From Larix kaempferi (Eukaryota; Streptophyta; Pinopsida; Pinales; Pinaceae): 64,000 nucleotides of DNA. This document shows positions 18,312 through 29,308 of the stretch, piece after piece; position 1 is the first letter of the stretch, and every line of letters begins with the position of its first letter. The notes below the pieces were generated by a model. That model worked only from the letters and a program-made list of their open reading frames with translations, searched no databases and was not told the DNA's origin. The translations under genes and the position numbers were made by a program. The DNA lies in assembly GCA_027924585.1 (NCBI GenBank), contig BSBM01000361.1, positions 40,254,501 to 40,318,500 of the forward strand, read 5' to 3'.

Positions 18312-21300
18312 ATGGAATACTCTTCTTCAAAGCCTATCCTCACCCCATTCAATTATTTTGATTGGAAAGATGATATGGAGATCATATTACGTTCAAAAGG
18401 TTACTACCGAGTCACTCTTGGTCTTGAATTGGAGCCAAACAATGTAGCAGAAAGAACTAAACACTACAACAAGCTTGATGAAGCTTACGGTCTTCTTTGT
18501 CTCTCCATCTCCAAGGATCTTCACTTTCATCTCAGCGGATTGAAGACTCCAAAAGCCATATGGGAGCAACTTGAGACACTATTCGGCAAGCAGGATGAGC
18601 TTAGGGCTTTTCAATTAGAGAATGAATTGATTGGCCTTAATCCTGAAAATTTCGAGACCATCAATGAATTCTTCACAAAATTCAAGAACTTGAACTTGCA
18701 ATTGAAGAACAGTGGTGTTATCAAAGAGGATAAACAGTTGATCCTCTCCATTCTAAGCAAGCTTGGGAAAGATTATTCGGTATTTGTCTCCACTTTCAAT
18801 TCCGGTCGGCTAACTACCCCGAATTGGAAGATGCCTACCTTGAATGCCTTCATTGAGTCCGTTACGAAAGAGCATGACAAGTTGATTCAAATGGGGTCCA
18901 TAAGCTCCAAAGATTCAGCCCTATTTGTTCAAGGACCCAAGATCTCGAATGGTAAAGGAAAGCTAAAGAAGGAGAAGCCCAAATTCGAGCCTCACAAGCA
19001 AAAAGACAAAGGCAAGCAAACGGATGCACCATCCAGTTCAAAATCCAAGCAAAAGGGCAAAGAAGGTAACCAAAAATCTAAATGTACTTATTGTAACCAT
19101 GGATTTCATCCCGAAAGTTCATGTATGAAGAAGACTATAGATCAAATGGCCCTCCTTTTGGAAAAGAACAACATAACCCTTCCTGACGGTGCAAGGAAGA
19201 AGGATCGAAATGACGATCATGAAAGAGGACAAGCACTCATGGCAACGGTTTCGAAGCCCACTCTCTTGATAGATTCGGGTGCATCAAATCATATGGCTGC
19301 AAATATTGATTCCTTTTCCTCATTCGATCCAAACAGCTCCATCCCCATCCATTTGGGAGATGACTCAAAAATTTCTTCAAAGGGAAAAGGTACGATTCAT
19401 GTAGATCATGGATGCTTTCAGAATGTTCTCTATGTGCCTTCCTTAGCTTCGAATCTCCTTTCTGTGTATCAAATGACACATACTGGTGATCCAAAGAAAG
19501 TCACATTCAGCCCTAATACAGTTGAAATTTCTGATATCAAAAGTGGAAGACTAATTGCGGTTGGAAAGGCAAACCACACTGCAAAATGTTATGAGTTTTC
19601 GCACTTTATTCCGCTTGCAAAGCCCACTTCTCTTCGCACACATGGTAATGAGGTTAGTAGGCTTTGGCATGAAAGATTTGGACATCTAAATTATAAGTAT
19701 TTGCTGCTGCTATCAAATAAATCCATGGTTGATGGGCTTCCACAACTCCGTTCCTCGAAGGGAATATGCACCGGTTGCATTATTGGGAAGCACCCCGAGC
19801 ACAGATTCGACCGCGGCAAGGCTAGCAGAGCCTCTACTATTTTGGGATTGATCCATTATGATATCAGCGGTCCGCTGCCCCATATTTCATTAAATGTTTC
19901 AAGGTATGTTTTGACATTTATTGATGATTATTCTCGCTTTACATGGGTATTCTTTCTCAAAAACAAGTCAGAAGTGCTTGGAAAATTCAAGGATTTTAAG
20001 GCTTCTGTTGAGACCACCACTGAGAGCAAGATCAAAGCTCTTATATCTGATAATGGTGGGGAATATATCAAGTCCGAGTTGCTGCAACTTTGTGCCCAAA
20101 GAGGAATCAAGATCCAACATACAGTTCCCTACACACCCCAGCAGAACGGTGTAGCGGAAAGGAAAAACCGGTCACTGAAAGAGATGGCTACATGCATGAT
20201 TGAATCTAAAGGTTTGGCTGCAAATCTTTGGGCTGAAGCAATCAATTTTGCTGCATATATACAGAACCGAGTTCCACATTCATCCGTGAAAGGTATGACT
20301 CCTTTCGAAGCATTCTTTGGTCACAAACCGAATGTGTCAAATTTGAGAGTTTTTGGCTCTACTGCATGGGCTAGAATTCCTTCTGAGAAGAGACGAGCTT
20401 TGGATCCACAAAGTATCGAGTGCATATTGATAGGATATGGGGAAGAATCAAAAGCATATAAACTCATGGATATCAGATCTAAAAAGATATTCATAGAGCG
20501 CAGTGTGCAGTTTGAAGAACCGCTTCAAGAATTGCAACTAGTTGAGGAGAAAACTGCCGATTCACCGCCTTCACCAGAAGAAGATTCGAGCAGCAATAAT
20601 GAAGGTATGAGTTCTGATATTTCTGATATTGTAGCAGCATATGATGATCATGACATATCAGGTTCGGAATCCGACCATTCAGATCCCCCTCAGTTACCAA
20701 AGTGGGCCCAAAATACTCTACAATCTGTTGGTTCGAATCTTGGAAATCCTGATGATCCGAGACGAACAAGAGGAGACTTTCAAAGGGCAGGTATGGCTCT
20801 TTCTATTGCTGATCCATTTCTTCCTGAGATTTGTTATTTGATGGCTGGTTCAGATCCCCAATCATACTATTCAGCCCATCGAGATCCGAGATGGAAAGAT
20901 GCCATGGATGAAGAGTACAGTTCTCTTCAAAAGAACAATACATGGGAGCTAGTTTCTCTTCCACCTGGAAGAAAATTAGTGAAGTGTAAATGGGTCTACC
21001 GTACTAAAGTTGCTGCTGATGGCACTATCAGAAAATATAAAGCAAGGTTGGTGGCAAAAGGTTTTTCCCAAGTCCAAGGAGTGGACTACACAGAGACCTT
21101 TGCACCGGTTGCAAAGATGGATTCCATCCGCCTTGTTTTAGCTATTGCCGCATCCAAGCACTGGGAGGTGCATCACATGGATGTGAAGAGTGCATTTTTA
21201 CATGGAGACCTTGCTGAAGAGGTCTATATGCAGCAGACAGAGGGTTATACATCAGATCCATCATTGGTTTGTAGATTGAAGAAGTCTTTGTACGGGTTAA

Positions 21301-22388
21301 AACAGGCCCCAAGAGCTTGGTACGCAAAGATGGACTCCTTCCTTCTTTCTCAGAATTTCCAAAGATGCAAATCTGATCCGAATGTCTATCTTCAGCGAGT
21401 TAAAGGTAATTTGTTGGTTATTGTACTTTATGTTGATGATCTGCTTATTACTGGTAGCACACTTACTTCAATAAACAAGCTAAAATCTGCCCTAAATCTA
21501 GCTTTTGACATGAGCGATTTGGGCTTGCTGAGTCACTTTTTGGGCTTGGAGATAGCTCAAAATTTCGATGGGATCACTATATCTCAGCAAAAATATGCTT
21601 CCGACCTGTTATTGAAGTTTAATATGGCTGAATGTAAGGCATCCCCATTCCCATTCCTCTTAGGAATCAGTCTTGAGGAGGGAGATTCCACACCGCTTGC
21701 AGATTGCAGTATGTATCGACAGTTGATTGGTTCACTACTTTATTTGACACATTCACGGCCTGATATCTCATATGCCGTGAGTGCCGTGTCAAGATATATG
21801 CAGCAGCCACATGAGCTTCATTGGCGAGCAGCCAAGCGGATCTTGCAGTATGTGCAAGGTACGAGACAGTTTGGCATACATTATGCTGCAGATTCTGAGC
21901 TAGATTTCATTGGTTTTACTGATTCAGATTGGGCAGGTGATAGCATTGACCGGAAGTCCACTTCCGGTTATGTTTTCATGATTGGTCATGGTGCTATTTG
22001 CTGGTCCAGCAAAAAGCAAGCAGCCATTTCACTTTCTTCAGCAGAGGCAGAGTATCGAGGGGCAGTCAATGCCTGCATTCAGGCAGTCTGGTTGCAGGGT
22101 ATTCTTTCCGAGTTTGGTTTTGGTGGCACTACTTCGACTGTCCTATTTTGTGACAATCAAAGTGCTATCAAGATCTCCACATATCCAGTTCAGCGGCAGA
22201 GGACCAAACACATTGAGATTCATATGCATTACATTCGACAGTTGGTGCACGACCGCACCATCATTCTGTAATATTGCCCTACTGATGAGCAAATTGCAGA
22301 CATCTTCACCAAGAGCTTCACTGAGAAGAAGTTCTCTTACCTCCGTTCACTGTTGGGGGTGAGTTCCATCATGGTGGAGACAGATTGA
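18312..22388 (+). pseudogene. Copia-B gag-pol polyprotein (one premature stop)
   Basis: The frame is open from 18111. The likely start is the ATG at 18312 (MEYSSSKPILTPFNYFDWK), because copia gag normally begins just before such an N/F-DW motif; the ATG at 18273 is an alternative. Domains in order: gag (18312-19070); zinc knuckle CTYCNHGFHPESSC; protease LLIDSGASNHM; integrase zinc region (WHERFGH, CTGCIIGKH) and DDE core (HYDISGP, ISDNGGEY, NGVAERKNR); RT with KCKWVYRTKV, ARLVAKGF, LYGLKQAPRAWY and the YVDD box; RNase H with DSDWAGD, SSAEAEY and FCDNQS. The stop at 22269-22271 (TAA) stands where homologues have Gln, a single C-to-T change. The frame reads on to a TGA at 22386-22388. The product makes particles, cDNA and integrates it. 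Loss of about 38 C-terminal residues after the RNase H core may impair it. The RNA is probably translated as one polyprotein. Confidence 0.92.
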
Positions 22389-22408
22389 TTCATTATTATG
22401 CTTTAGAC

Positions 22409-22420
22409 TTGAGGGGGGGG
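22409..22420 (+). promoter_or_regulatory. Upstream polypurine-like tract of Copia-B
   Basis: TTGAGGGGGGGG, nearly the same as the tract beside the 3' LTR (TTGAGGGGGGG, 22556-22566) but about 145 bp upstream. It may be a second plus-strand priming site or a duplicated tract. Confidence 0.5.
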
Positions 22421-22555
22421 CTTTCTTCCCACTGGGTTTTCCCTCTTTCCTCACTTAGTTTATTTTCAGCATTTTTTGGATTATTGTATTGGGGTGACCT
22501 TTGGTCTTAGTTACCAGGGCCCCACATTATTTTAGTTGGCACATCATAGTCTAGC

Positions 22556-22566
22556 TTGAGGGGGGG
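22556..22566 (+). promoter_or_regulatory. Copia-B polypurine tract
   Basis: TTGAGGGGGGG directly precedes the 3' LTR and is the expected plus-strand primer. Confidence 0.88.
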
Positions 22567-23310
22567 TGTTCGGATATCCATCATCTATTTCGGGATACAT
22601 ATCTATTTCAGGATCATCTATTTCAGGATACATATCTACTTCAGGATCTTGCATGATCTATTTCAGGATATGCAGCCCAGTCACCAGTTTGATGCCTCCG
22701 GCACCTTATCCACCTTCTTCTAGCACCCGGGAGCCACTTACCACAGAGTTTTAGCCCTCCCAAGCTGAAAGGCGCCCTCTTCTCACCTACTGACAGAGAA
22801 GGGCGCACTTGTTCACCTACCACTGCAGATTCACTTCAGTTACATTCAGTTAGCTCCGATTCTGATTGATTTCACTCCTGACTGACTGTTTCACCTCCGA
22901 TTGACCTCCAGTTTCGATTAGGTGACTTGTTCTGACTCCAGTTAGCCTCCCATGCGCCCCCACTGAGCCTCCAGATCCTATATCAGTGCTACACACTTCA
23001 GTTACATTTATTATGATCAGTTAGACTCAGCTTGACACCTGGATGACTGGTTGTTGTGATTGATGAGCAACACCGATGATTGATGAGGACTCCTAGATAG
23101 AGTCAAGCTACTCCATTCAGTGATTCGAATGACCTCCTTAGGCAATTCGAATTGCTCTGTTCATTGTGACAGTTTGTATTGTAATTCATTCACCTTTTCT
23201 GGGATAGAGAGCACTGCTGCATGTTTTGCACAGTTTTGCACCATATTTTCTATGTTCATCTGTTGTGATTGATTTACTTGTTCATTAGATCTGCTGTGAC
23301 TAATTTTACA
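22567..23310 (+). repeat. Copia-B 3' LTR (744 bp)
   Basis: Same length as the 5' LTR with about six substitutions (for example GCCTCCGGCACC against GCCTCTAGCACC). GATTC follows at 23311-23315. Confidence 0.95.
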
Positions 23311-24140
23311 GATTCATCATGTCCAACTGACTTACAGAAATTGCAGTATAAATTTTTAGGTGTTTTCACATATTTTTGTATAAGATAACAGTCTTTAGGT
23401 CTGTGTCCTGTGGTTCTACAGATTTCACACCATGGGGCTTGATTTTGATTTAATGGGTTGAGTGCACCACTGTTAAGATAGTCGCAGAATAATGGGCAAT
23501 GCTCTCTGTCATGGCCTTCCCCTTTACAAGCTGTACACCAGACCTCATGTCTAGGTTCATACCTTTGTTCTTTGCCATTCTTCATGCTTTGGAACTCTAG
23601 TGTTAGGGTGGTCAGCTTGTTCTGGATCTGAGACATCCCATAACTAGTCTCACCAATTGGTGAAGCCTTCAGCTTCATTATGATCCCTTCTAGGACGTGA
23701 CCCTCTACCACATCAATGGTAACCTAATATGGGGCAACAGTGCAACAATGAACCATGCCTTGTGTTGTTCCGAAGCTATAAGAAAGCTCACTTGGTCTAA
23801 TAAGGTCTTGAAATTCTGATCAAACTTCCAAACCGTCACAGTCGGTGTCTGCTTTATTTCTTTCAACTCGGTTATACACTGAGATTCAGATTTAGGTTTC
23901 TTAAATTCTGCTATGAGTGCAGCTTTAATTTCTACAAGGGTTCTTGGCTGTATGGTAGAGTATTTCATGAACCAATGTAACGCTCTGTCCCTGAAAGTGG
24001 TGATGAGCTATGCTCTCTTCACTGCTTCATCCTGGATTTGTCCTACACTCCATACGGCTTCACAAAGGAGCCAATGTTGATCAGGGTCTTCTAAGCTAGT
24101 TCCTCTAAATATCGGTAGCTTCATATCTGTATTTTCCATT
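23311..24140 (-). pseudogene. M2 gag core and first three zinc knuckles
   Basis: Minus strand. The gag core begins near 24140 with KLPIFRGTSLEDPDQHWL, then a stop, FRDRALHWFMKYSTIQPRTL, IKAALIAEFKKPKSE and VTVWKFDQNFKTLLDQV. The knuckle region (23711 downward) has CTACKGEGHDREHC and CEICRTTGHRPKDC, both C-X2-C-X4-H-X4-C. A third knuckle, CNFCKSVGHDES, loses its last Cys to the Copia-B insertion; that residue lies on the other side at about 17141. Two frame breaks are present (about 23705-23720 and the stop near 24032). RNA binding and particle formation are the family role. Confidence 0.72.
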
Positions 24141-25053
24141 GTACTACTAGGTGGTGGGGCGCCCAAATTAGTGCGCTGCTACTGTAAAGGGATCTGCACA
24201 GTGAATGCAAATGGGACTATCGGGAGAGACGGACTGGGCTGAGTTTTCAGCGGGTCGGGTTGAGTATTCTACGGGGCAGGCTGAGTATTCTTCTTCGGAG
24301 AGGGTTGTGTATTGGGTGGGTTTTGAGATAAAGGTGGTGCGGTCTCTACAGCCGGTAGGTTCTCAGGGGTGACTGGTGGTGCACCTTCGTTGTCAATGTT
24401 ACATGGGATCTTAGTATTAATATGGAGTCCAGGGCCTCCAAGTTTCTTATTAAACTTATATCTCTTACCACTTCTAAGATTATGTGTTTCTTCGTCCGAA
24501 TCACTAAATATACTGTTTACCATGACCAACTTCAAGAATATTACTGCATTCTAAAAACACCTTTCTAATCTAACAACATCTTAATGTCTAGACTGAGATT
24601 GTTCAGGAACTTACCTTGGAAACCTACGAAAAATTCTACTTCTTCTTGGCTGTAGGATTTGAGTGTGTCTACAGCAAATTCTGTTACGAATCCTTCTAGC
24701 ATATGATCGACCCAAAAATCAACTGCGCGTGCCAATGGGATGTCTATTGCTTTGAGCTGCGCCATGAGCTTAGGAGTCCACTCTGTAGGAACTCCTCCTT
24801 GAAAACAAGTTTTCTTCTCTATAAGCTGAGAGATCCACGAATGCAGCTCATTGGGAAATGATGCCCAGAAAATATCGTGAATATCGTTAAACAGATATCT
24901 GTCTAACCATTGTGTGTCACTTAGACGCGGATGTTTATTCTCTTGTCTTTTAAAGTCTCTTATAGTATTGTCCCACCAAGCTTGGATTTCTGTCTTTTCA
25001 GGATGCCAGTTGTCAGAGCCTTCTGGGAACTGGTATTCTTTGCCACACATCAC
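24141..25053 (-). pseudogene. M2 gag N-terminal region
   Basis: Starts about 30 bases after the PBS-like site: MCGKEYQFPEGSDNWHPEKT, then TEIQAWWDNTIRDFKRQ and a mostly helical region to 24565. A stop and frame change lead to SIFSDSDEETHNLRSGKRYK (24520 downward), where NLRSGK is a frequent plant gag word. A Pro-rich stretch with PSPKKNTQPAP ends near 24269, followed by stops before the gag core. I do not recognise the function of the N-terminal domain beyond being part of gag. Confidence 0.6.
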
Positions 25054-25078
25054 GATTGCAACTCACCAATGATTATAG

Positions 25079-25094
25079 CATGGCAACGGAACCA
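25079..25094 (-). promoter_or_regulatory. M2 primer-binding site (degenerate tRNA-Asp type)
   Basis: The minus strand reads TGGTTCCGTTGCCATG two bases from the LTR end. The Athila-type tRNA-Asp site is TGGCGCCGTTGCCGGGG, so the first 13 bases match at 11 positions. Confidence 0.5.
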
Positions 25095-25096
25095 AT

Positions 25097-26699
25097 TGTT
25101 GGCTATAACTGACCCAGAGGTTTTCTTTAAGACTCGGGTTCTTTGCGGTTTCCCCTTTGACCAACAAAACCCCTTTGCATCGGCCCTTTCGGCAATAACC
25201 TACAAGCAGGATGAGGTCTCACCCGAGGTGTATCTATGGGGTATTACGGAATTAGATTTCTATAGTAAGTGATGAGCTGCTTGGACGGACGTACTACGCA
25301 ACACCATAAAGGGTAATTGTTGTGAGGTTAGACTGCGCAACGATGGGAAACGCTGCGTTTCGCACTACTATGTTCTTCTATCGCAGGACTTCCACTGAAG
25401 TTGTGAACAATCCAACTTTATTCTATGCTTGGATTATATTGAAAATTCTTAAGGTACTGAAATGAATATCACTCATCCATTCATTCAGACACCTAACTTT
25501 CTAGTCTTCTAACATTCATTCATTAACTCAAGATATCATAATTCTAATCCACAATTATACATTCCTATGCTGCACATAGGAGAATACTTAACGAAGTGAT
25601 TGATCTACTACCTTCATAAACGAGAATAAATTTTCACCATTCAACAATTCATGCGAAGCTTAACATATCATTTCCATACTTCTCTTAATGGTAAATGCAT
25701 ATAAAAACTCTCTCACAATAGTATGCAAGGAAACATTTAGACATTCATTGACAGAAAACACAAGTAAGCATTCATTCATAAGCACAATCACACAACAAGA
25801 TATTTAACGTGGTTCACTCCCCCGGCTGGGAAGCTACGTCCACAAGAATGGTTGATAATATATTTCTTTAGAAAGGGATGGGGACAACCGTTCTTAGTCT
25901 ATGCACTCAACTGCAGACTATCCTTCTTCTCAAAAATAGGCCTCTGTGCACATAGCTGCAGATCCTTTATAATATTCTTAGGTCAGAAAGTTTTTTCAAT
26001 ACAAAAGGTTAACACTCGACTCACTGTAACCAAAATCACACTCAAAACAACCCCATCCCATACAAAATTGTCTTCTTCAATAGATCATGCCCGCAGGTCA
26101 TGTCTTTACAAAATCGAATACCTAAACCCAAACCCTTAGGGTTTACAAACTGCGTCGGTTTTCCTAAACTGGCTTGCTGGCATCTGGTAGCGTTTGCTGC
26201 ATCGTGGCGGTTTGCCACATCTTCAATCCATCTCTATCAGCCTTCCTGTCGCATGCGTGCCAACAGATCGCCTCCTCTAAACCGTTCATCTCTAATGGTT
26301 TCACCCACCAAGCATGCCAAGACGTCGCTTTCTTCAACAATTTCGTGCATTGGCCGCCTGCCTGATTTGCTCATGCCCGCCACTTGGCACTTCCAGAGCA
26401 TCTTTCCAAAAATAGACCTTTTTCGGTCCATCCGATATCTGCACCTGATCCATGTCCAGCACTCTGCTTTGCTGGCTCCATGTGTCCTGATTGCTTCACA
26501 GCACTAGTCTTCGCGGTGCTTCCCAAAATTCAGATGCTCCGCACAGCTTCACAGCCTAATCAAAACTTGGATGTTGCGCACATCTTCATAGTGTCCTCAA
26601 TACTTAGACAAAATTATCTTTATGAGCTGTGCTCATATCAGCTTTCCTTGATTATCTCAAAAGGTGTTTCCAAAACTTTGTCTCATCCTGGGCCCAACA
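25097..26699 (-). mobile_element. M2 5' LTR (minus strand, about 1.6 kb)
   Basis: On the plus strand it begins TGTTGGCTATAACTG (25097) and ends CTGGGCCCAACA (26699). Read on the minus strand it starts TGTTGGGCCCAGGATGAG, close to the start of the Athila-like LTR at 31655 (TGTTGGGCCCTGG). Its end lies two bases from the PBS. No partner LTR is in the window, so this rests on ends and position only. An AACGTGGTTCACTCC stretch near 25808 is a common plant LTR word. No protein-coding gene is seen. Confidence 0.55.
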
Positions 26700-26741
26700 G
26701 TCACTCAAGTTAGCCATAATGGTATTCCCCATCACTAAAAA

Positions 26742-26750
26742 CTATAAAAA
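26742..26750 (+). promoter_or_regulatory. TATA-like site CTATAAAAA
   Basis: CTATAAAAA followed by a pyrimidine-rich stretch (CATCCATCATCCATCC) resembles a plant core promoter. No gene follows that I can identify, so this is weak. Confidence 0.3.
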
Positions 26751-27904
26751 GGTGATAGAGGCTCCTCACTTTCCATCCATCATCCATCCTATCCTCATGC
26801 TGTCAAAATATCTCTTGAGTTCTTTGACCATTATAGCAAACTTGGAGAAGAGACCATTGGAACCTGGAGCACCTCAACCTTGGAGCTACTCAACACCAAA
26901 CATCCTCACCATTTGAGGTATTATAATACAAAAACCATTCTTTGTTGCATTTCTTGTTCTTTCTGTTGATCTTTTTAAATTTATTTTTATATGCACACGT
27001 TAATGTTAGATTAGTTTATAATTGAATTTGCTTTTTATTCGAAGACTGCTATTACAAGTTAATAAGTGCATCCTTGCACATGCTTGGTTGAAAAACCAAG
27101 CAACAATGATGTTGATCAAGTTTGGAAACTTTGGTTTATAGAGTTCATTGGTTTTGAGCTTCATAGTTGTATGTGAAATGTATGTAATGATCCATTTTGG
27201 TCCACATACTATGTTGAAGGGGAAGAGGTACTACCGAGTGATATATCCCCTTAACTTGAGAATGCTTGTGACATCTCCAATTTATTTCCTAAATTAGGAG
27301 AGAGTTTATGTTTTTCCTCATGTTAACTTATTTGTGGATAAACTTGTATAGCATATTTTTCATTCTAGTCAAAATCATGTCTTTCTTTACACACTTGTTA
27401 CTCTATTAGTTTTATTCAAAACAAATGTGTCTTATATGGATTTGATATTTGGAATTGCAACATTTGTGTACATATAGATCAATTTGAACAAAAATCAAGC
27501 AGATATATAATATTTTTACAATTATAATCTTTAAATTTGAATGAATACACCATGTTCAACCATTGTATATTACAAGGGGAGACAAATCATACAATTCATG
27601 TAGAAAAATTGTCACCATACCTTTCTTTAATAGCTCCTTACTTGCATTGTAAAACAAGTGAACTCCAATGTGTCAAACAGTTATATGAGAATGGTCCAAT
27701 GTCCCAAACTGAGCTCTAAGAATTGTCAAGTGTATATGTTGTCTGCAAGATCATTCAGAGGGTTCCAATATACCAAAGAATGCAAGTTGAATGTGAGTGT
27801 AAGAAGAAGAAAACTAAAATCACGCGACCCAAACTTGATTTTACCGCGTAACTATAAAAATTTAATTGGATGATGTGCAAGAAATGTTATCATATCTTTT
27901 TCAG

Positions 27905-28150
27905 AGAGAGGAGCACGCACACACTGTTAGTGCATGCACATAATTAGCATGTGCACGTGCTCAAATGTGCATTAACTAATAAACGTTCACTATGAACGTT
28001 CGACGTATGACTGTGGTGAACCTTTTCTATATTAACTGCGTTAGGAGCGTGCACGCGCAATTAACTTGTGCACTCCAATGGTGTGCACACACTATTAACG
28101 CATGTGCGCTCCTATCACATTAATATGGTCGGTGAATGTTCACTATGTAT
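27905..28150. repeat. Cluster of small inverted repeats with alternating GTGCAC words
   Basis: GAGCACG...CGTGCTC (about 27910-27961), AACGTTCA-CTA-TGAACGTT (27982-28000) and AGGAGCG...CGCTCCT (about 28046-28113). CACACACTGTTAGTGCATG and CACACACTATTAACGCATG are diverged direct repeats at the two sides. It looks like a small foldback-type element, but I cannot define its ends. Confidence 0.5.
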
Positions 28151-28199
28151 TGCATTTCGTGTAAAAAAAAATTAACTAATTTATAATGACACATTAGTA

Positions 28200-28474
28200 C
28201 TCAAATAAAGTTTAGAGAGATATAACGGGGAGATTGTGGGTTATGGGTTTAGGGGGATATTATGGGTTATGGGTTTAGGGGGATAGAGAGGGGGGTTAGG
28301 GGTTTAGATGGAGAGAGGAAGGGTTACTATGGGTTAGGGGTTTAGAGTGAGAGAGAGAGAGAGAGAGATTGGGGTTTAGGGGTGGAGAGAGATGGAACAA
28401 GGGAGGTAAGGGTTTAGGGGGAGAGATCAAAGGAGGTAGGGGACTAGGGAGAGAGACAGAGAGATAGCGAGTGA

Positions 28475-28510
<36 letters not shown>

Positions 28511-29275
28511 GTTAAAATGGCTGTACATTTGAATATATGTCGCAAAAACATTAAATTCACTATTTATTATTGATCTCAATGCAGGAATTTGATATCCATG
28601 TAATTTAATCAAATACAACATTTCTTCTTGAAGTGACCCCCAAACAAGGGATAAAATTCGACATTAACCATGCTTTAATTCTAAGATTAGGGGCATGAAA
28701 AGCTGACATAGAACCTGGTTAGGGGATGAGAGAGAGAGAGGGGGAGATTGGGGGTTATGGGTTGAGAGATATAGATATTGGGGGTTGGGGGTGGATAGAG
28801 ATGGAACAAGGGAGGTAGGGTTTTAGGGAAACTGATCAAGGGGGGTAGGGGTCTAGGGAGAGAGATAGAGAGATAGTGAGTGACAGAGAGAGAGAGAGCA
28901 CTATTGTGAGAAAGAGAGAGTGAGAGGTAATTAAAATGGTTGTACATTTGAAGTTGTGTTGCACGAACATTAACTTCACAATTTATTATTGATCTCGATG
29001 CATGCATTTGATATCCATGTAATTTAATAAAATACAACCTTTCTTCTCAAAGTGACCTCCAAATAAGAGATAATTTCGACATTAACCATTCTATAATTCT
29101 AAGATTAGGGGCATGAAAAGCTAACATGGAACCTGGTTAGGGGTTGAGAGAGAGAGGGGGATTAGGGGTTAGGGGTTGAGAGAGATAGAGATTGGGGGTT
29201 AGGCATGAAGAGGGATGGAACACGGGGGGTAGGGGCTTAGAGAGAGAGAGATCAAGGGGGGTAGGGGTATATATG

Positions 29276-29308
<33 letters not shown>

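Larger units (their letters stand above)
17147..23310 (+). mobile_element. Copia-B: nearly intact Ty1/copia element (6164 bp)
   Basis: Two 744-bp LTRs (TGTTCGG...TTTTACA) differ at about six positions by eye. A tRNA-Met-type PBS, one long gag-pol frame, a polypurine tract and GATTC duplications are present. It lies inside the gag gene of M2. All domains in copia order (gag, protease, integrase, RT, RNase H) are present, with a single premature stop close to the C-terminus. Confidence 0.95.
16199..26699 (-). mobile_element. M2: truncated Ty3/gypsy element, split by Copia-B
   Basis: Minus-strand element with LTR (25097-26699), PBS-like site, gag (25053 down to about 16800) and the start of the protease (to 16199). 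RT, integrase and the second LTR are absent. It is cut at the protease active site, where P1 sequence abuts. Copia-B lies inside gag with a GATTC duplication. Lineage: Tat/Athila branch by gag type and PBS, not certain. Confidence 0.65.
26700..28199. other. Unassigned AT-rich DNA between M2 and the minisatellite
   Basis: No recognisable gene, RNA or transposon domain. Open frames are short and without motifs. It holds a TATA-like site (26742) and a cluster of small inverted repeats (27905-28150). It may be original host DNA or an old, unrecognisable element. Confidence 0.5.

Noticed and set aside
26742-26916. Possible host gene start behind a TATA-like site
   Set aside because: Following frames are short with no recognisable domain; kept only as a weak regulatory site.
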